This document shows, piece after piece, positions 44,226 to 53,443 of a stretch of DNA of 64,000 nucleotides; positions within the stretch are counted from its first letter, which is position 1, and each line of letters begins with the position of its first letter. The stretch covers positions 186,001 to 250,000 of the forward strand of contig CAVSGZ010000007.1 of the NCBI GenBank assembly GCA_963727765.1, read 5' to 3'. The translations under genes and the position numbers were made by a program. The notes under the pieces are model-generated. The model searched no databases. It saw nothing but the letters and a program-made list of their open reading frames with translations, and was not told where the DNA came from. The DNA comes from FEN-299 sp963727765. GTDB taxonomy: Bacteria; Acidobacteriota; Vicinamibacteria; Vicinamibacterales; Fen-181.

Positions 44226-45176
44226 ATGCTGATCCGTCGAGCCCCGGACGTCGCGTCGTCCGAGATCACTGACAAGCGTCTGTACCTCAGGCGCCGCGAG
44301 TTCCTGCAGACCGTCGGCCTGACTGCCGTCGGCCTCGCCGCCGGAGCCGCCGAACTTGGCGCGCAATCCGCGCCCCGTCCCCCGAAGCTTGAGCACGTCG
44401 TCAAGGGTCCCTACGGGACCACCGAGGCACTGACGCCCTACGACGACGTCACGACCTACAACAATTTCTACGAGTTCGGCTTCGACAAGGCGTCCCCGTC
44501 GCGGCTGGCCGGGTCGCTCCAGACGCGGCCGTGGAAGGTGAAGGTCGATGGCGAATGCAACCACCCGGCCGACTACGATTTCGACGATCTCGTGAAGCCC
44601 CACGTGCTCGAGGAGCGCGTCTACCGGATGCGCTGCGTGGAAGGGTGGTCGATGGTCATCCCGTGGGTGGGGTTCCCGCTGGGTAACCTCATCAAGCGGT
44701 TCGAGCCGACCTCGCGCGCGAAGTTCGTCGAGTTCACGACGTTGATGGACCCCGGCCAGATGCCGGGCGAACGCTCGTCGGTGCTCGACTGGCCCTACGT
44801 CGAGGGGCTCCGGCTCGACGAGGCGATGCACCCGCTCACCATCCTCGCCGTCGGTCTCTACGGCGTGGAGCTTCCCAACCAGGACGGTGCGCCGCTCCGC
44901 CTGGTGGTGCCGTGGAAGTACGGGTTCAAGGGAATCAAGTCGATCGTCCGGATCAGTTTCGTCGAGCGGCAGCCGGTCGGAGCGTGGGAACGTCAGAACT
45001 CCCACGAGTACGGGTTCTACTCGAACGTCAACCCGCAGGTCGACCATCCGCGCTGGAGCCAGGCCACCGAGCGGCGTATCGGCGAGTTCTTCAGGCGCAA
45101 GACGCTGATGTTCAACGGCTATGGCGACCAGGTCGCGAGCCTCTACTCGGGGATGGACCTGAAGAAGTACTTCTGA
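44226..45176 (+). CDS. msrP: MsrP, periplasmic molybdoenzyme methionine sulfoxide reductase catalytic subunit
   Basis: A 316-residue protein. A Tat signal (RRREFLQT, residues 22-29) exports it folded with its molybdopterin cofactor. The Mo-binding Cys is C137 in YRMRCVEGWSM, and WVGFPLGNLIKRFEP follows. It repairs oxidised methionines in periplasmic proteins using electrons from MsrQ. The start follows AGGGAG. Its TGA overlaps the ATG of msrQ (TGATG), so the two are coupled. Confidence 0.95.
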   Translation: MLIRRAPDVASSEITDKRLYLRRREFLQTVGLTAVGLAAGAAELGAQSAPRPPKLEHVVKGPYGTTEALTPYDDVTTYNNFYEFGFDKASPSRLAGSLQTRPWKVKVDGECNHPADYDFDDLVKPHVLEERVYRMRCVEGWSMVIPWVGFPLGNLIKRFEPTSRAKFVEFTTLMDPGQMPGERSSVLDWPYVEGLRLDEAMHPLTILAVGLYGVELPNQDGAPLRLVVPWKYGFKGIKSIVRISFVERQPVGAWERQNSHEYGFYSNVNPQVDHPRWSQATERRIGEFFRRKTLMFNGYGDQVASLYSGMDLKKYF

Positions 45177-45850
45177 TGTCCGCCACGCGTGTCGTTCGCT
45201 TCGTCGTCAAGCCGGCGGTGTTCGCGGCTTCGCTGGTGCCGCTCGGCCTGCTCGTGCGGGGCGCGCTGTCGAACGGCCTCGGCGCCAACCCGATCGAGGC
45301 GGTGACGCACGCGACCGGCGACTGGACGCTGCGCTTCCTGCTGCTGACGCTCGCGGTGACGCCGCTGCGCTGGCTCACCGGGTGGAACCCGCTCGTGCGC
45401 TTCCGGCGCCCGCTCGGCCTGTTCGCCTTCTTCTACGGCGTCCTGCACCTGCTGACCTACGTGGTGCTCGACAAGTTCTTCGCGTGGCCCGAGATCCTGC
45501 GCGACGTCTCGCACCGGCACTTCATCGTCGTCGGCGTCCTGGGTTTTCTGTTGCTGGTGCCGCTGGCCGCCACCTCGACTGCGGCGATGATCCGGCGGAT
45601 GGGCGGCCGCGCGTGGCAGGCGCTTCACCGGCTGGTCTACGTCGCGGCGGTTGCCGGCGTGGTCCACTACTGGTGGCTCGTGAAGGCGGACATCTCGAAG
45701 CCGAGACTCTACGCGATTGCGCTGGGGATGCTGTTCTCGGCGCGGCTGGCGGTAGCATGGCGCCGGCGGCAGCAGGCTACTTCCCGGCCGACGCCGCGAG
45801 CTTCGATTTCACCCAGCCAATCATCGCCGGCAGCAGCGACAGGAAGATGA
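45176..45850 (+). CDS. msrQ: MsrQ, haem-binding membrane subunit
   Basis: A 224-residue membrane protein with about six spans and the FRD/YedZ haem pattern: FYGVLHLLTYVV, HFIVVGVLGFLLL, WQALHRLVYVAAVAGVVHYWW. The His residues are the expected haem ligands. It passes electrons from quinol to MsrP. The C-terminal 25 residues are low-complexity and overlap the convergent DedA gene by 74 bp. Confidence 0.93.
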   Translation: MSATRVVRFVVKPAVFAASLVPLGLLVRGALSNGLGANPIEAVTHATGDWTLRFLLLTLAVTPLRWLTGWNPLVRFRRPLGLFAFFYGVLHLLTYVVLDKFFAWPEILRDVSHRHFIVVGVLGFLLLVPLAATSTAAMIRRMGGRAWQALHRLVYVAAVAGVVHYWWLVKADISKPRLYAIALGMLFSARLAVAWRRRQQATSRPTPRASISPSQSSPAAATGR

Positions 45851-46415
45851 CCGCGCCCACGACCAAGTGCAGGTTCTTCTGGAGTGTCTCCTGTCCGACC
45901 GCCAGACCGAGGAAGAACCCCGTGAGGCTCATCGAGACGATCCAGAGAACCGCTCCCACGACGTTGAACGTGGCGAACCGGCGGTAGGTCATGTTCGCGG
46001 CTCCGGCCACCACCGGCGCGAACGTGCGGACGATCGGCATGAACTGTGCGAGCGTGATCGTCTTGCCGCCGTGCCGCTCGTAGAACTCGTGCGTCCGGAG
46101 GAGGTGCTCGCGCCGGAAGAAGAACGAGTTGGGCCGGCTGTAGAGCGCCTGTCCCGCCTTGCGGCCGATGAAGTAGCCGGTCCCGTTGCCGGTGATGGCG
46201 GCCACGATCAGGCAGGGAATGAGCGCGTAGATGTTGAGGTCGCCCTTTGCCGCGAAGATACCGGCGGTGACCAGGAGTGAATCCCCGGGCAGGAAGAACC
46301 CCACCATCAGCCCCGTCTCGGCGAAGATGATGAAGATCATTCCGTAGAGGCCGACCACGCGGATGAGTTCGGGGACGTTGTAGACCGTCCGGAAGAAATC
46401 CTGAATCCACTCCAC
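45777..46415 (-). CDS. DedA family membrane protein
   Basis: A 212-residue protein read from the GTG at 46415 (AGGAG about ten bases upstream); the open frame extends further but without a ribosome site. Family motifs are FAETGLMVGFFLPGDSLLVTAG, GNGTGYFIGRKAG and FMPIVRTFAPVVAGAANM. DedA proteins are lipid-carrier flippases or related membrane homeostasis factors; the undecaprenyl-phosphate transporters belong here. It is convergent with msrQ. Confidence 0.9.
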   Translation of the reverse strand: MEWIQDFFRTVYNVPELIRVVGLYGMIFIIFAETGLMVGFFLPGDSLLVTAGIFAAKGDLNIYALIPCLIVAAITGNGTGYFIGRKAGQALYSRPNSFFFRREHLLRTHEFYERHGGKTITLAQFMPIVRTFAPVVAGAANMTYRRFATFNVVGAVLWIVSMSLTGFFLGLAVGQETLQKNLHLVVGAVIFLSLLPAMIGWVKSKLAASAGK

Positions 46416-46600
46416 GCCGCACACTCCTGTCAACCGCCCGCGCCAGTGAGGCCGCGAATTATATCCTGAAGGGACGGGTACCTGTCGGGCTGTTCCGATC
46501 AATACTCAGTCGGGTCCGGTCGTCTGGTTCACGTCGTCGTGCGGGCCCCGTCCGTCGTGTGTCCGGTTCGAGTCGTCCGGAGACCAGCCGAGGAGGGACG

Positions 46601-47284
46601 ATGGACACCCATCAACACGCCGCCGTCCCGGATGGCGAACGAGCGGACATCGTCGGCATGGCCGACGAAATCGTGCAGATGCTCCGACACGTCCGTGACG
46701 GGTTCGGCCGCTTCGACCTGCAGGTGGTCGAGCAGGCGTCGCGTCTCGGCCGGGTCGTCCACAAGCAGGAGCAGGGCCTGCTCGAACGTCTCGCCCGCCA
46801 GTCGATGGTCGCCAGGATCGCCGGCGTGGCTGTGAACGCGGACGCGGTTTTCGTGCCCATGCACCTCGAACGGGTGGCCGAGTGCGTCGAGCGGCTGGGT
46901 GCGTCGACCGTGAAGGTCGTGCGCGAGGGCACGCTGTTCACCGACCGGGCGGTGAAAGAGGTCGGCGGATTGATCACCCAGGCCATCGAGATCCTCGAAG
47001 GCGTGCGCGATGCCATTCGGACCGACAACCTCGTGCTCGTTCGATTCGTCATCGAGGCGGGGAAGTCGTGCGAGGCTCGCGTGAACGAGTACGCCCATTT
47101 CCACGAGAAACGGTTGATCGAGGGCGTGTGCCAGCCCAGGGCGTCCTCGATCTACCTGATGATGCTCGACGACATCCGCGGGGTCGAGTGGCACGCGCGG
47201 CAGATCGCCGAGAAGCTCCAGCGGGCGGCACCCCCCGGCGGCCCCGTGCCCGCCGACCGGCGAGGCCGCCCAATCGACTTGTGA
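46601..47284 (+). CDS. PhoU-like helical protein
   Basis: A 227-residue, almost all-helical cytosolic protein starting at the ATG at 46601 after GGAGGGACG. Two PhoU-like three-helix repeats are visible (QMLRHVRDGFGRFDLQVVEQASRLGRVVHKQEQ and LIEGVCQPRASSIYLMMLDDIRGVEWHARQIAEKL-type). There is no transporter part, unlike Na/Pi symporters that end in PhoU. It is 49 bp ahead of the membrane kinase and probably heads that operon. A role in phosphate or stress signalling is possible, not shown. Confidence 0.75.
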   Translation: MDTHQHAAVPDGERADIVGMADEIVQMLRHVRDGFGRFDLQVVEQASRLGRVVHKQEQGLLERLARQSMVARIAGVAVNADAVFVPMHLERVAECVERLGASTVKVVREGTLFTDRAVKEVGGLITQAIEILEGVRDAIRTDNLVLVRFVIEAGKSCEARVNEYAHFHEKRLIEGVCQPRASSIYLMMLDDIRGVEWHARQIAEKLQRAAPPGGPVPADRRGRPIDL

Positions 47285-47333
47285 CGACCGACACCTGGCG
47301 CGTCGGGCCTCGGGCGAGGACGGGGACTTGCTG

Positions 47334-50069
47334 ATGCGACGCTTCTCCGGGCCCTGGTGGGTCATCGTCTGCGCGGCATCCTTCCTGGCGTACTTTCTAC
47401 TCCTTCTCTATTGCGATCTCTGGCGGCCCGAGCCGGAGGGGCTGGCGCTCAAGTCGGCGGCCGGGATGACGGGGCTGCTGGTGACCGCCGTGTCGCCCGA
47501 CTCGCCGGCCGCACGGGCTGGCATCCGCGTCGGCGACATGGTCCTGTCCGCCGATGGTCGGCCGCTTCGCTCCCGGCTCGAATGGGAAGCGGTCCAGACC
47601 GACGTGCGCTTCGACCGCGCGGTGTCGATCGAACTCCTTCGCGATGGGAGGACGCGGCGCGTGGACTGGGTCGTGACGCGGGAGGGCCTGGACTACTGGC
47701 TGAACCGCGAGGGACTCGAACTGCTGCTCACCCGCATGGTCCAGCTCGTGACGCTCGGCCTCGGCCTGTTCATCGTCTTCAAGCGTCCCCGCGATTTCGG
47801 CGCCCGCGTCGGCGGCTGGCTGCTGGCCACGTTCGGCGTCTTCTGCCTGGATTTCCCCTACCGGCTCTTCGATGTCTGGCGCACGCTGCCGCTGGCGGTG
47901 GGCGCGGTGCTCTGGTTGCCACTGGTCAGCACCATGCTGCTTCCCGGTCTGCTGCTGACCTTCTTCCTCTGCTTCCCCCGGCACGTCGTGCGCTCCGCCG
48001 TCGCGTGGGTCGTGATTTGGACTCCCGCCATGGTGGTCGGCCTCCGACAGGCGTGGTTTCACCTGAACGTCGTCTACGGGGCCGTCCACGATCGGTTGCC
48101 AGACAAGTGGTTCGGCATGCGGTTCGGCGTGGCTATGGGTTACCTGTGCGTGGCGGCCGTCGTCGCGCTGGTCAGGTACCGCCGCGCCGACGCGACCGAT
48201 CGACGGCGGCTGGCCGTCATGGCGCTCGGTGGCGGGCCGGGAGCGGTCGGAGGGGCGATCGTCGTGTTCGCGTTCTGGCACGGCACGCAGACCGCGGTGT
48301 TCTCCTCCCCCTGGGTGGCCTTCGCCACGCTGCTGCTCCTCGTGGTGCCCCTCTCGTTCACCTACGCCATCCTCCGCCATCGATTGTTCGACGTCACGCT
48401 GATCATCAGGCAGGGCGTTCGATATGCCATGGCGCGGCGCCTGCTGCTCTCGATCGTCCCCGCGCTGGCCGTGATGATGGCGGTCGATGCCTACCTGCAC
48501 CGCGACCGGGTCATCCAGCAGCAGTTCGCCGAGCGCGCGCCGATCTACGGGCTGCTCTCGGTCCTCGCGCTGATCGCGGCCAGCCGGCGCCAGCGGTGGC
48601 TCGACGCGCTCGACCGGCGGTTCTTTCGCGAGCAGTACGACGCCCAGCGCCTGCTGCACAGCGTCGTGGAGGACGTGCGGCGCTCACCCGACCTGATGGG
48701 GGCCGCCCCGCGGGTCGTCGATCAGATCGCGCGGGCGCTGCACCCGCGATTCGTGACCCTGCTGGCGCAGCAGGCCGATGGCGCTCCCTACGAAGTCGTC
48801 GCGGCGGTGCCGCTCTCGTCGGGGCCGTCCGAGCTGCCGGCGACGTCGAAGCTCGTGGCGCTTGCGCGGCTCGTGGGCGAGCCGATGGATCTCTCGGGCG
48901 CTGGCGACACCTGGCTGGCGTCGCACCTGTCGCCGGCCGAGACGGCGACTGTCGAGAATGCCGGCCTCGAGCTGGTGGTTCCGATTGACGCGGGGCGAGG
49001 GCGTCCGGCGGCGCTGCTGGCGCTCGGCGCCCGGCGTTCCGAGGAGCCCTACGCCGACGAGGATCGCCGGCTGCTGTGGATGATCGCGGAGAGCCTGGCA
49101 GTGATCGACGGGCGGGAGCGTCGAGACCCGGTGTCGGAAGCGACGTTTGCCGAATGCGCCCGCTGCGGCGCCTGCTACGACCAGGACACGCCGGCCTGTC
49201 CGGCCGACGCGGAGCCGCTGACGCAGGTGGCGCTGCCGCGTGTGCTCTCGCGGCGTTACCGCCTCGAGCGGAGACTTGGCCGCGGGGGGATGGGCGTGGT
49301 GTACGCGGCGAACGACTTGTCGCTCGGACGAACGGTCGCCGTGAAGGTGCTGCGCGAGGATCTGGTCCACGATGTCGAGAGCGCGGGGCGCTTCGAGCGG
49401 GAGGCCCGCGTGTCGGCGATGTTCACGCATCCCAACGTCGTCACCGTGCATGACTTCGGCGTCGTGTCAGGATCGCGGGCCTTTCTCGTGATGGAACTGC
49501 TCGAGGGCGCGCGGCTGAGAGACGAGATCGATCGCGGGCCGATGAGCAGTCACCGCGTGCTCTCGATCATGCGTGGCGTGTGCCTCGCCGTTGACGCCGC
49601 CCACCGTCGGCGCCTGCTGCACCGCGACCTCAAGCCGGAGAACGTGTTTCTCGCCCGTGGCGACGGGGGCGAGACGCCGAAGGTCCTCGACTTCGGCATC
49701 GCGAAGGTCCTCTCGGCCGGGTCGATCGCGCTTCAGCTCGACACCGACTTCGGCGCCATGGTCGGGACGCCGCTGTACATGGCCCCCGAGCAGCTTCGAG
49801 GCGGAGCGCCGGATCCGTCGTGGGACATCTGGGCCCTCGCGCTGATGACCTGCGAGATGCTGACAGGCTCGCATCCGTTTGCGACGCTGGCGCTCGGGGT
49901 GCCCGGAGCGGAACCGAGCGCGACGGCGCCGTATGGTGCGGGCGATGGCCGCGTGCCCACGCCGTGGCAGCCGTTCTTCTCGCGGTGGCTGTCGACCGAC
50001 CCGTCGGGCCGTCCGGCTGACGCGCGGGCGCTCTTCGACGAACTCGAGCAGATGCTGGAGCGGAGGTGA
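47334..50069 (+). CDS. membrane Ser/Thr protein kinase with PDZ, multi-TM, GAF and zinc-ribbon domains
   Basis: A 911-residue protein; I use the ATG at 47334, not the TTG two codons earlier. Domain order: one membrane span (8-28), PDZ-like domain (47-120, VSPDSPAARAGIRVGD), seven or so spans (130-395), GAF-like sensor (about 440-590), Cys4 ribbon (about 607-622, CARCGACYDQDTPACP) and kinase (640-905). Kinase motifs are intact: GRGGMGVVY, VAVK near 670, HRDLKPEN near 762 and DFG near 785. It should sense a periplasmic or membrane signal and phosphorylate cytosolic targets. The next gene, a sigma factor, starts one base after its stop. Confidence 0.9.
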   Translation: MRRFSGPWWVIVCAASFLAYFLLLLYCDLWRPEPEGLALKSAAGMTGLLVTAVSPDSPAARAGIRVGDMVLSADGRPLRSRLEWEAVQTDVRFDRAVSIELLRDGRTRRVDWVVTREGLDYWLNREGLELLLTRMVQLVTLGLGLFIVFKRPRDFGARVGGWLLATFGVFCLDFPYRLFDVWRTLPLAVGAVLWLPLVSTMLLPGLLLTFFLCFPRHVVRSAVAWVVIWTPAMVVGLRQAWFHLNVVYGAVHDRLPDKWFGMRFGVAMGYLCVAAVVALVRYRRADATDRRRLAVMALGGGPGAVGGAIVVFAFWHGTQTAVFSSPWVAFATLLLLVVPLSFTYAILRHRLFDVTLIIRQGVRYAMARRLLLSIVPALAVMMAVDAYLHRDRVIQQQFAERAPIYGLLSVLALIAASRRQRWLDALDRRFFREQYDAQRLLHSVVEDVRRSPDLMGAAPRVVDQIARALHPRFVTLLAQQADGAPYEVVAAVPLSSGPSELPATSKLVALARLVGEPMDLSGAGDTWLASHLSPAETATVENAGLELVVPIDAGRGRPAALLALGARRSEEPYADEDRRLLWMIAESLAVIDGRERRDPVSEATFAECARCGACYDQDTPACPADAEPLTQVALPRVLSRRYRLERRLGRGGMGVVYAANDLSLGRTVAVKVLREDLVHDVESAGRFEREARVSAMFTHPNVVTVHDFGVVSGSRAFLVMELLEGARLRDEIDRGPMSSHRVLSIMRGVCLAVDAAHRRRLLHRDLKPENVFLARGDGGETPKVLDFGIAKVLSAGSIALQLDTDFGAMVGTPLYMAPEQLRGGAPDPSWDIWALALMTCEMLTGSHPFATLALGVPGAEPSATAPYGAGDGRVPTPWQPFFSRWLSTDPSGRPADARALFDELEQMLERR

Positions 50070-50070
50070 G

Positions 50071-50827
50071 ATGAGCGACCGCCCCGACGGTGTGTCTCCA
50101 GACGGCGCGAGCCGACGACGATTCGCCACCACGAGGTGGAGCCAGAATCCTGGCCGCTGGTCAGGTCGACAACGGCGGGTCGCGCGAGGCGCTGTCGGGG
50201 CTCTGCGAGTCCTACTGGTATCCGCTCTACGTCTACGTCCGTCGCTGGGGCTATGACGCGGACCAGGCGCAGGACCTCACCCAGGCGTTCTTCGCCCGGC
50301 TGCTCGAGAGGCACTATCTGCGGGCCGCAGACCCGGCGCGCGGCCGGTTCCGGTCGTTCCTGCTGGCTTCACTCAAGCACTTCCTGGCCAACGAGCGCGA
50401 CCGCGCGGGCGCCATCAAGCGCGGCGGCCGCGTCACCGTCGTGCCGCTCGAGATCGAGAACGCGGAAGGGCGCTACTGCCTCGAGCCGCCCGACGACGAG
50501 ACGCCGGAGAAGATCTATGAACGCCGGTGGGCACTGACGCTGCTCGAGCGCACGCTGGCGCGGCTCTCGCGCGAATTCGAGGCGGGCGGGAAGCGGGCGA
50601 TGTTCGCCCGGCTCGAGGGGTACCTGACCGGCGAGCAGGAGACGCTGCCGTACGCCGAACTGGCGCGCGAGCTCGGCATGAGCGAGGGCGCGGTCAAGGT
50701 GATGGTCCACCGGCTGCGCCGCCGGTTCGGCGCGCTGCTGCGCGAAGAGGTCGGCGACACGGTGTCCACGCCCGAGGAAGTCGATGACGAGATCCGCGAG
50801 CTGTTCAGGGTGTTGAGAGGGGAGTGA
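50071..50827 (+). CDS. ECF-like RNA polymerase sigma factor, apparent frameshift near the N-terminus
   Basis: The ATG at 50071 follows a perfect GGAGGTGAG ribosome site, one base after the kinase stop. The frame reads MSDRPDGVSPDG and FATTRWS, then breaks; the family continuation ILAAGQVDNGG lies one base later. Removing one A from AA at 50146-50147 restores a protein of about 251 residues. Region 2 is YDADQAQDLTQAFFARLLE and region 4 is LPYAELARELGMSEGAVKVMVHRLRRRFG. The unbroken part alone runs from a fortuitous ATG at 50090. Pairing with Ser/Thr kinases is typical of this ECF-like group in Acidobacteriota and Planctomycetes. Confidence 0.85.
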
Positions 50828-50833
50828 CCGACA

Positions 50834-51610
50834 GTGTCGGACGCGACAGGCTGCCCGCAGTGCGGCGGAACGTCGCCGGGGATCGGGAGATCGCGGCTCT
50901 GCCCCGCGTGCCTGCTCAGGCTCGCGCTCGAGGCGGACGAGGGACCCGAGCCGGACGACGATGTCGACGGACCAGTCCCGATTTACCGGGTGCTCACCAT
51001 CCTCGCCTCGGAGGACGATCGCACGGTGTACCTTGCCGAGCAGGACCGCGCCCGCCGGCTGGTGACGCTCGACGTCGTGCGCGTCGCGGTGGGGGCTCCA
51101 GGCGACCAGGACGGCGGTTGCCGTCACCGCGTGCGGGCGCTGATGCGGTGGAGCCATCCGAGCGTGCCGCGTACAATTGACGGGCGCCGCACACACTCGG
51201 GCGACTTCTGCGTCGTCGCGCACCACGTCACGGGGCCGGCGCTGGACCGCTACTGCGAGAGCCGTGGCCTCCACGGGCAGGATCGGGCCCGCCTGTTCAG
51301 CATCGTGTGCGATATCGTGGCCGACGGCCATCGACACGGCATCTGCCACGGCCGACTGCGGCCCGATCTCGTCATCGCCGACGTGGTACGCACCGACGTG
51401 GTGCCGATCGTGCTCGGCTACTCGGTGCTGTCGGGTCGCGTGCCCACCGTGGCGGACGATCTGGCCGGTCTCGAGCGCATCGCGCGCGCCATGGGCTGGC
51501 GCGGCGCGGCGGTGTCTGGGTGGAAGTCATTGGACGATCTGCGCGCCGCCGCGTCGGCAGACTGGCCGGCGGCTGTGGCGCAGCCGGCGAGCGAGGCAAC
51601 GCGTGGCTGA
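50834..51610 (+). CDS. zinc-ribbon pseudokinase
   Basis: A 258-residue protein starting at a GTG six bases after the sigma stop. The N-terminus is a Cys4 ribbon (CPQCGGTSPG, CPACL). The rest follows a protein-kinase fold but with the key residues gone: no glycine loop, no Lys in a VAxK strand, HGRLRPD in place of HRDLKPEN and no DFG. It is probably a catalytically dead kinase-like scaffold or decoy for the neighbouring active kinase or sigma factor. Confidence 0.75.
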   Translation: MSDATGCPQCGGTSPGIGRSRLCPACLLRLALEADEGPEPDDDVDGPVPIYRVLTILASEDDRTVYLAEQDRARRLVTLDVVRVAVGAPGDQDGGCRHRVRALMRWSHPSVPRTIDGRRTHSGDFCVVAHHVTGPALDRYCESRGLHGQDRARLFSIVCDIVADGHRHGICHGRLRPDLVIADVVRTDVVPIVLGYSVLSGRVPTVADDLAGLERIARAMGWRGAAVSGWKSLDDLRAAASADWPAAVAQPASEATRG

Positions 51611-52052
51611 CCTGCTGGAATGTCTCATCCAGATCAAGGGCGTGGCCGATACGCCGCGGCGGCTGGAGGCCCGCTCCGCCGACCTGATGGCTGGTGCCCA
51701 GTCGCCGGCGGACGCCGAGTGCAAGATCCGCGAAGTGAGCGCGCGGCTGGCCGACGCGGAGATCGTGTACCGCGACTGCCTCTCGATGATGTTGTCCACC
51801 GACCATCCGACGCTGCCTGCCATGCCGGAGCGTCGCGCACGTGCCCGGTCGTCGCTGACTGCAGAGGAGGGCCGCGCGATCTTCGCGGCCCGCCGCGCCG
51901 ACACCGTGCGCGTACTCGAGCGGTGCTCGGCCGAGCAGTTGAACCGCATCGGCATCGAACCCGCCCGCGGGCGCATGACCGTGGCCGACCTGGTCGCGCT
52001 GATGCTCGCGCACGACACCGACAGCCTCGGGGACCTCGCTGTTCCGCTGTAA
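51603..52052 (+). CDS. DinB-like (DinB_2) helical protein
   Basis: A 149-residue protein read from a GTG at 51603 that overlaps the pseudokinase stop by eight bases. It shows DinB-superfamily features: REVSARLADAEIVYRDCLSMML, a central EEGRAIFAARRADTVRVLERC helix and MTVADLVALMLAHDTDSL at the end. The canonical His triad is incomplete; one His (AHDT) remains where a metal ligand is expected. It closes the kinase/sigma cassette. Its role is unknown. Confidence 0.75.
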   Translation: MADLLECLIQIKGVADTPRRLEARSADLMAGAQSPADAECKIREVSARLADAEIVYRDCLSMMLSTDHPTLPAMPERRARARSSLTAEEGRAIFAARRADTVRVLERCSAEQLNRIGIEPARGRMTVADLVALMLAHDTDSLGDLAVPL

Positions 52053-52105
52053 TTGGTCCGTCCAGACCGTCCGGGAACCTCCGCGGTCCGCCAGCACGGC
52101 GGCCG

Positions 52106-53443
52106 CTAGACGAAGGCCTTCACGGCTTCCTTGCGATGGCGCCAGTAGAAATACACCGGCACGCCGAGCGCGAGGAAGGCGAGGCCGGCCCAAGCCTGGG
52201 CCGGGCGCTGGACGAGCGTGACGGCCACGAACCACGCGGACATCGCCACGAAGAAGAGCGGGGTGAAGGGATAGAGCGGCACGCGCGAGATCCGCGCCGC
52301 GTTCGGCAGCCGCCGCCGGAAGATGAAGACGCTCGCCGCCGCAAGGCCGAAGAAGATCCAATCGGTGAAGACGACGTAGGAAATCAGGTTTTCGAACGTG
52401 CCCCAGAACAGGATCAGGACGACGGCCCAGCCCGACTGTGCGAGGATGGCGAAAGCCGGCGTCTGGAACCGTGGGTGGACCTCGGCCACCCTCTTGAAGA
52501 AGAGCCCGTCGCTCGCCATCGCGAAGTAGATTCGCGGCGCGGTGAGCGTGTAGATCCCCACGACGCCGAACGTCGAGACGAAGATCGCCAGCGAGATGGC
52601 CGACCCGCCGGCCGACCCGAACACGCGGGAGACGGCATCGGCGGCGACGCGCGGAGAGGCGGCGATCTCCGCGGGCGTCAGCAGGAACATGTAGGCCACG
52701 TTCACCAGGATGTAGATGAGCGTGACGACGGTCGTGCCGACGATCATCGCCAGCGGCAGCGTGCGTCGGGGGTCGCGGATTTCCGCGGACGCGTACGTCG
52801 CGTGCTGCCAGCCGCCAGTCGACCAGAGCACACCGACCATGGCGGTGGCGAGGCCGGCGCCGAGGCCCCCGGGGATCGCCGACGCCGTGAACGAGAAGTT
52901 CGTGGTGTGCGCCGATCCGAACGCCAAGCCGACGGCGACCAGCGCCGCGATCCCGGCGATCTTGAGGATGGTGAAGACATCCGAGAAGATAGCGCCCGCC
53001 TTCACGCCCATCACGTTGATGGCGGTCAGCAGCAACAGGCCGGTGATGGCGACGACCTTCGTGCCGACGGCGCCGAGCGGCAGGAAATAGCCGAAGTAGG
53101 TTGCAAACGCCACGCTGAGCGCGCCGAGCCCGCCCGCATTCACGACGAGAAAGTAGGCCCAGCCGAACAGGAAGCCGACCAGTCCGCCGTACGCCTCGGT
53201 CAGGTAGGCGTACTGCCCGCCGGCGCGTGGCATCAGCGCGGCCAGTTCCGCGAAGGTCAGCGCCCCGGCCATCGCCATGAGCCCGCCGACCGCCCACGCG
53301 CCCAGGATCAGGAGGGGTGAGGGTACGGCGCGCGCGATCAGGGAAGGCGTCAGGAAGATGCCCGAGCCGATCGTCCCGCCGATGGTGATCATCGTCATGT
53401 CGAAGAGCGTCAGGCTGCGGCGCAGTTCGGCCATCGGTTTCAC
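52106..53443 (-). CDS. APC superfamily amino acid permease
   Basis: A 445-residue inner-membrane protein with twelve spans. The first span carries the APC signature TIGGTIGSGIFLTPS, and LMPRAGGQYAYLTEAYGG follows. It resembles LAT/YfnA-type amino acid or amine permeases. The start is the GTG at 53443, whose first bases overlap the stop of the EamA gene (GTGA); an ATG nine bases on is the alternative. Confidence 0.92.
   Translation of the reverse strand: MKPMAELRRSLTLFDMTMITIGGTIGSGIFLTPSLIARAVPSPLLILGAWAVGGLMAMAGALTFAELAALMPRAGGQYAYLTEAYGGLVGFLFGWAYFLVVNAGGLGALSVAFATYFGYFLPLGAVGTKVVAITGLLLLTAINVMGVKAGAIFSDVFTILKIAGIAALVAVGLAFGSAHTTNFSFTASAIPGGLGAGLATAMVGVLWSTGGWQHATYASAEIRDPRRTLPLAMIVGTTVVTLIYILVNVAYMFLLTPAEIAASPRVAADAVSRVFGSAGGSAISLAIFVSTFGVVGIYTLTAPRIYFAMASDGLFFKRVAEVHPRFQTPAFAILAQSGWAVVLILFWGTFENLISYVVFTDWIFFGLAAASVFIFRRRLPNAARISRVPLYPFTPLFFVAMSAWFVAVTLVQRPAQAWAGLAFLALGVPVYFYWRHRKEAVKAFV

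Noticed and set aside
50090..50827. ATG at 50090 as the sigma factor start.
   Set aside because: It has no ribosome site and its first residues do not fit the family; the GGAGGTGAG-led ATG at 50071 with a one-base correction fits far better.
50834..51610. An active Ser/Thr kinase.
   Set aside because: The glycine loop, VAxK Lys, HRD and DFG are all missing or altered, so I call it a pseudokinase.
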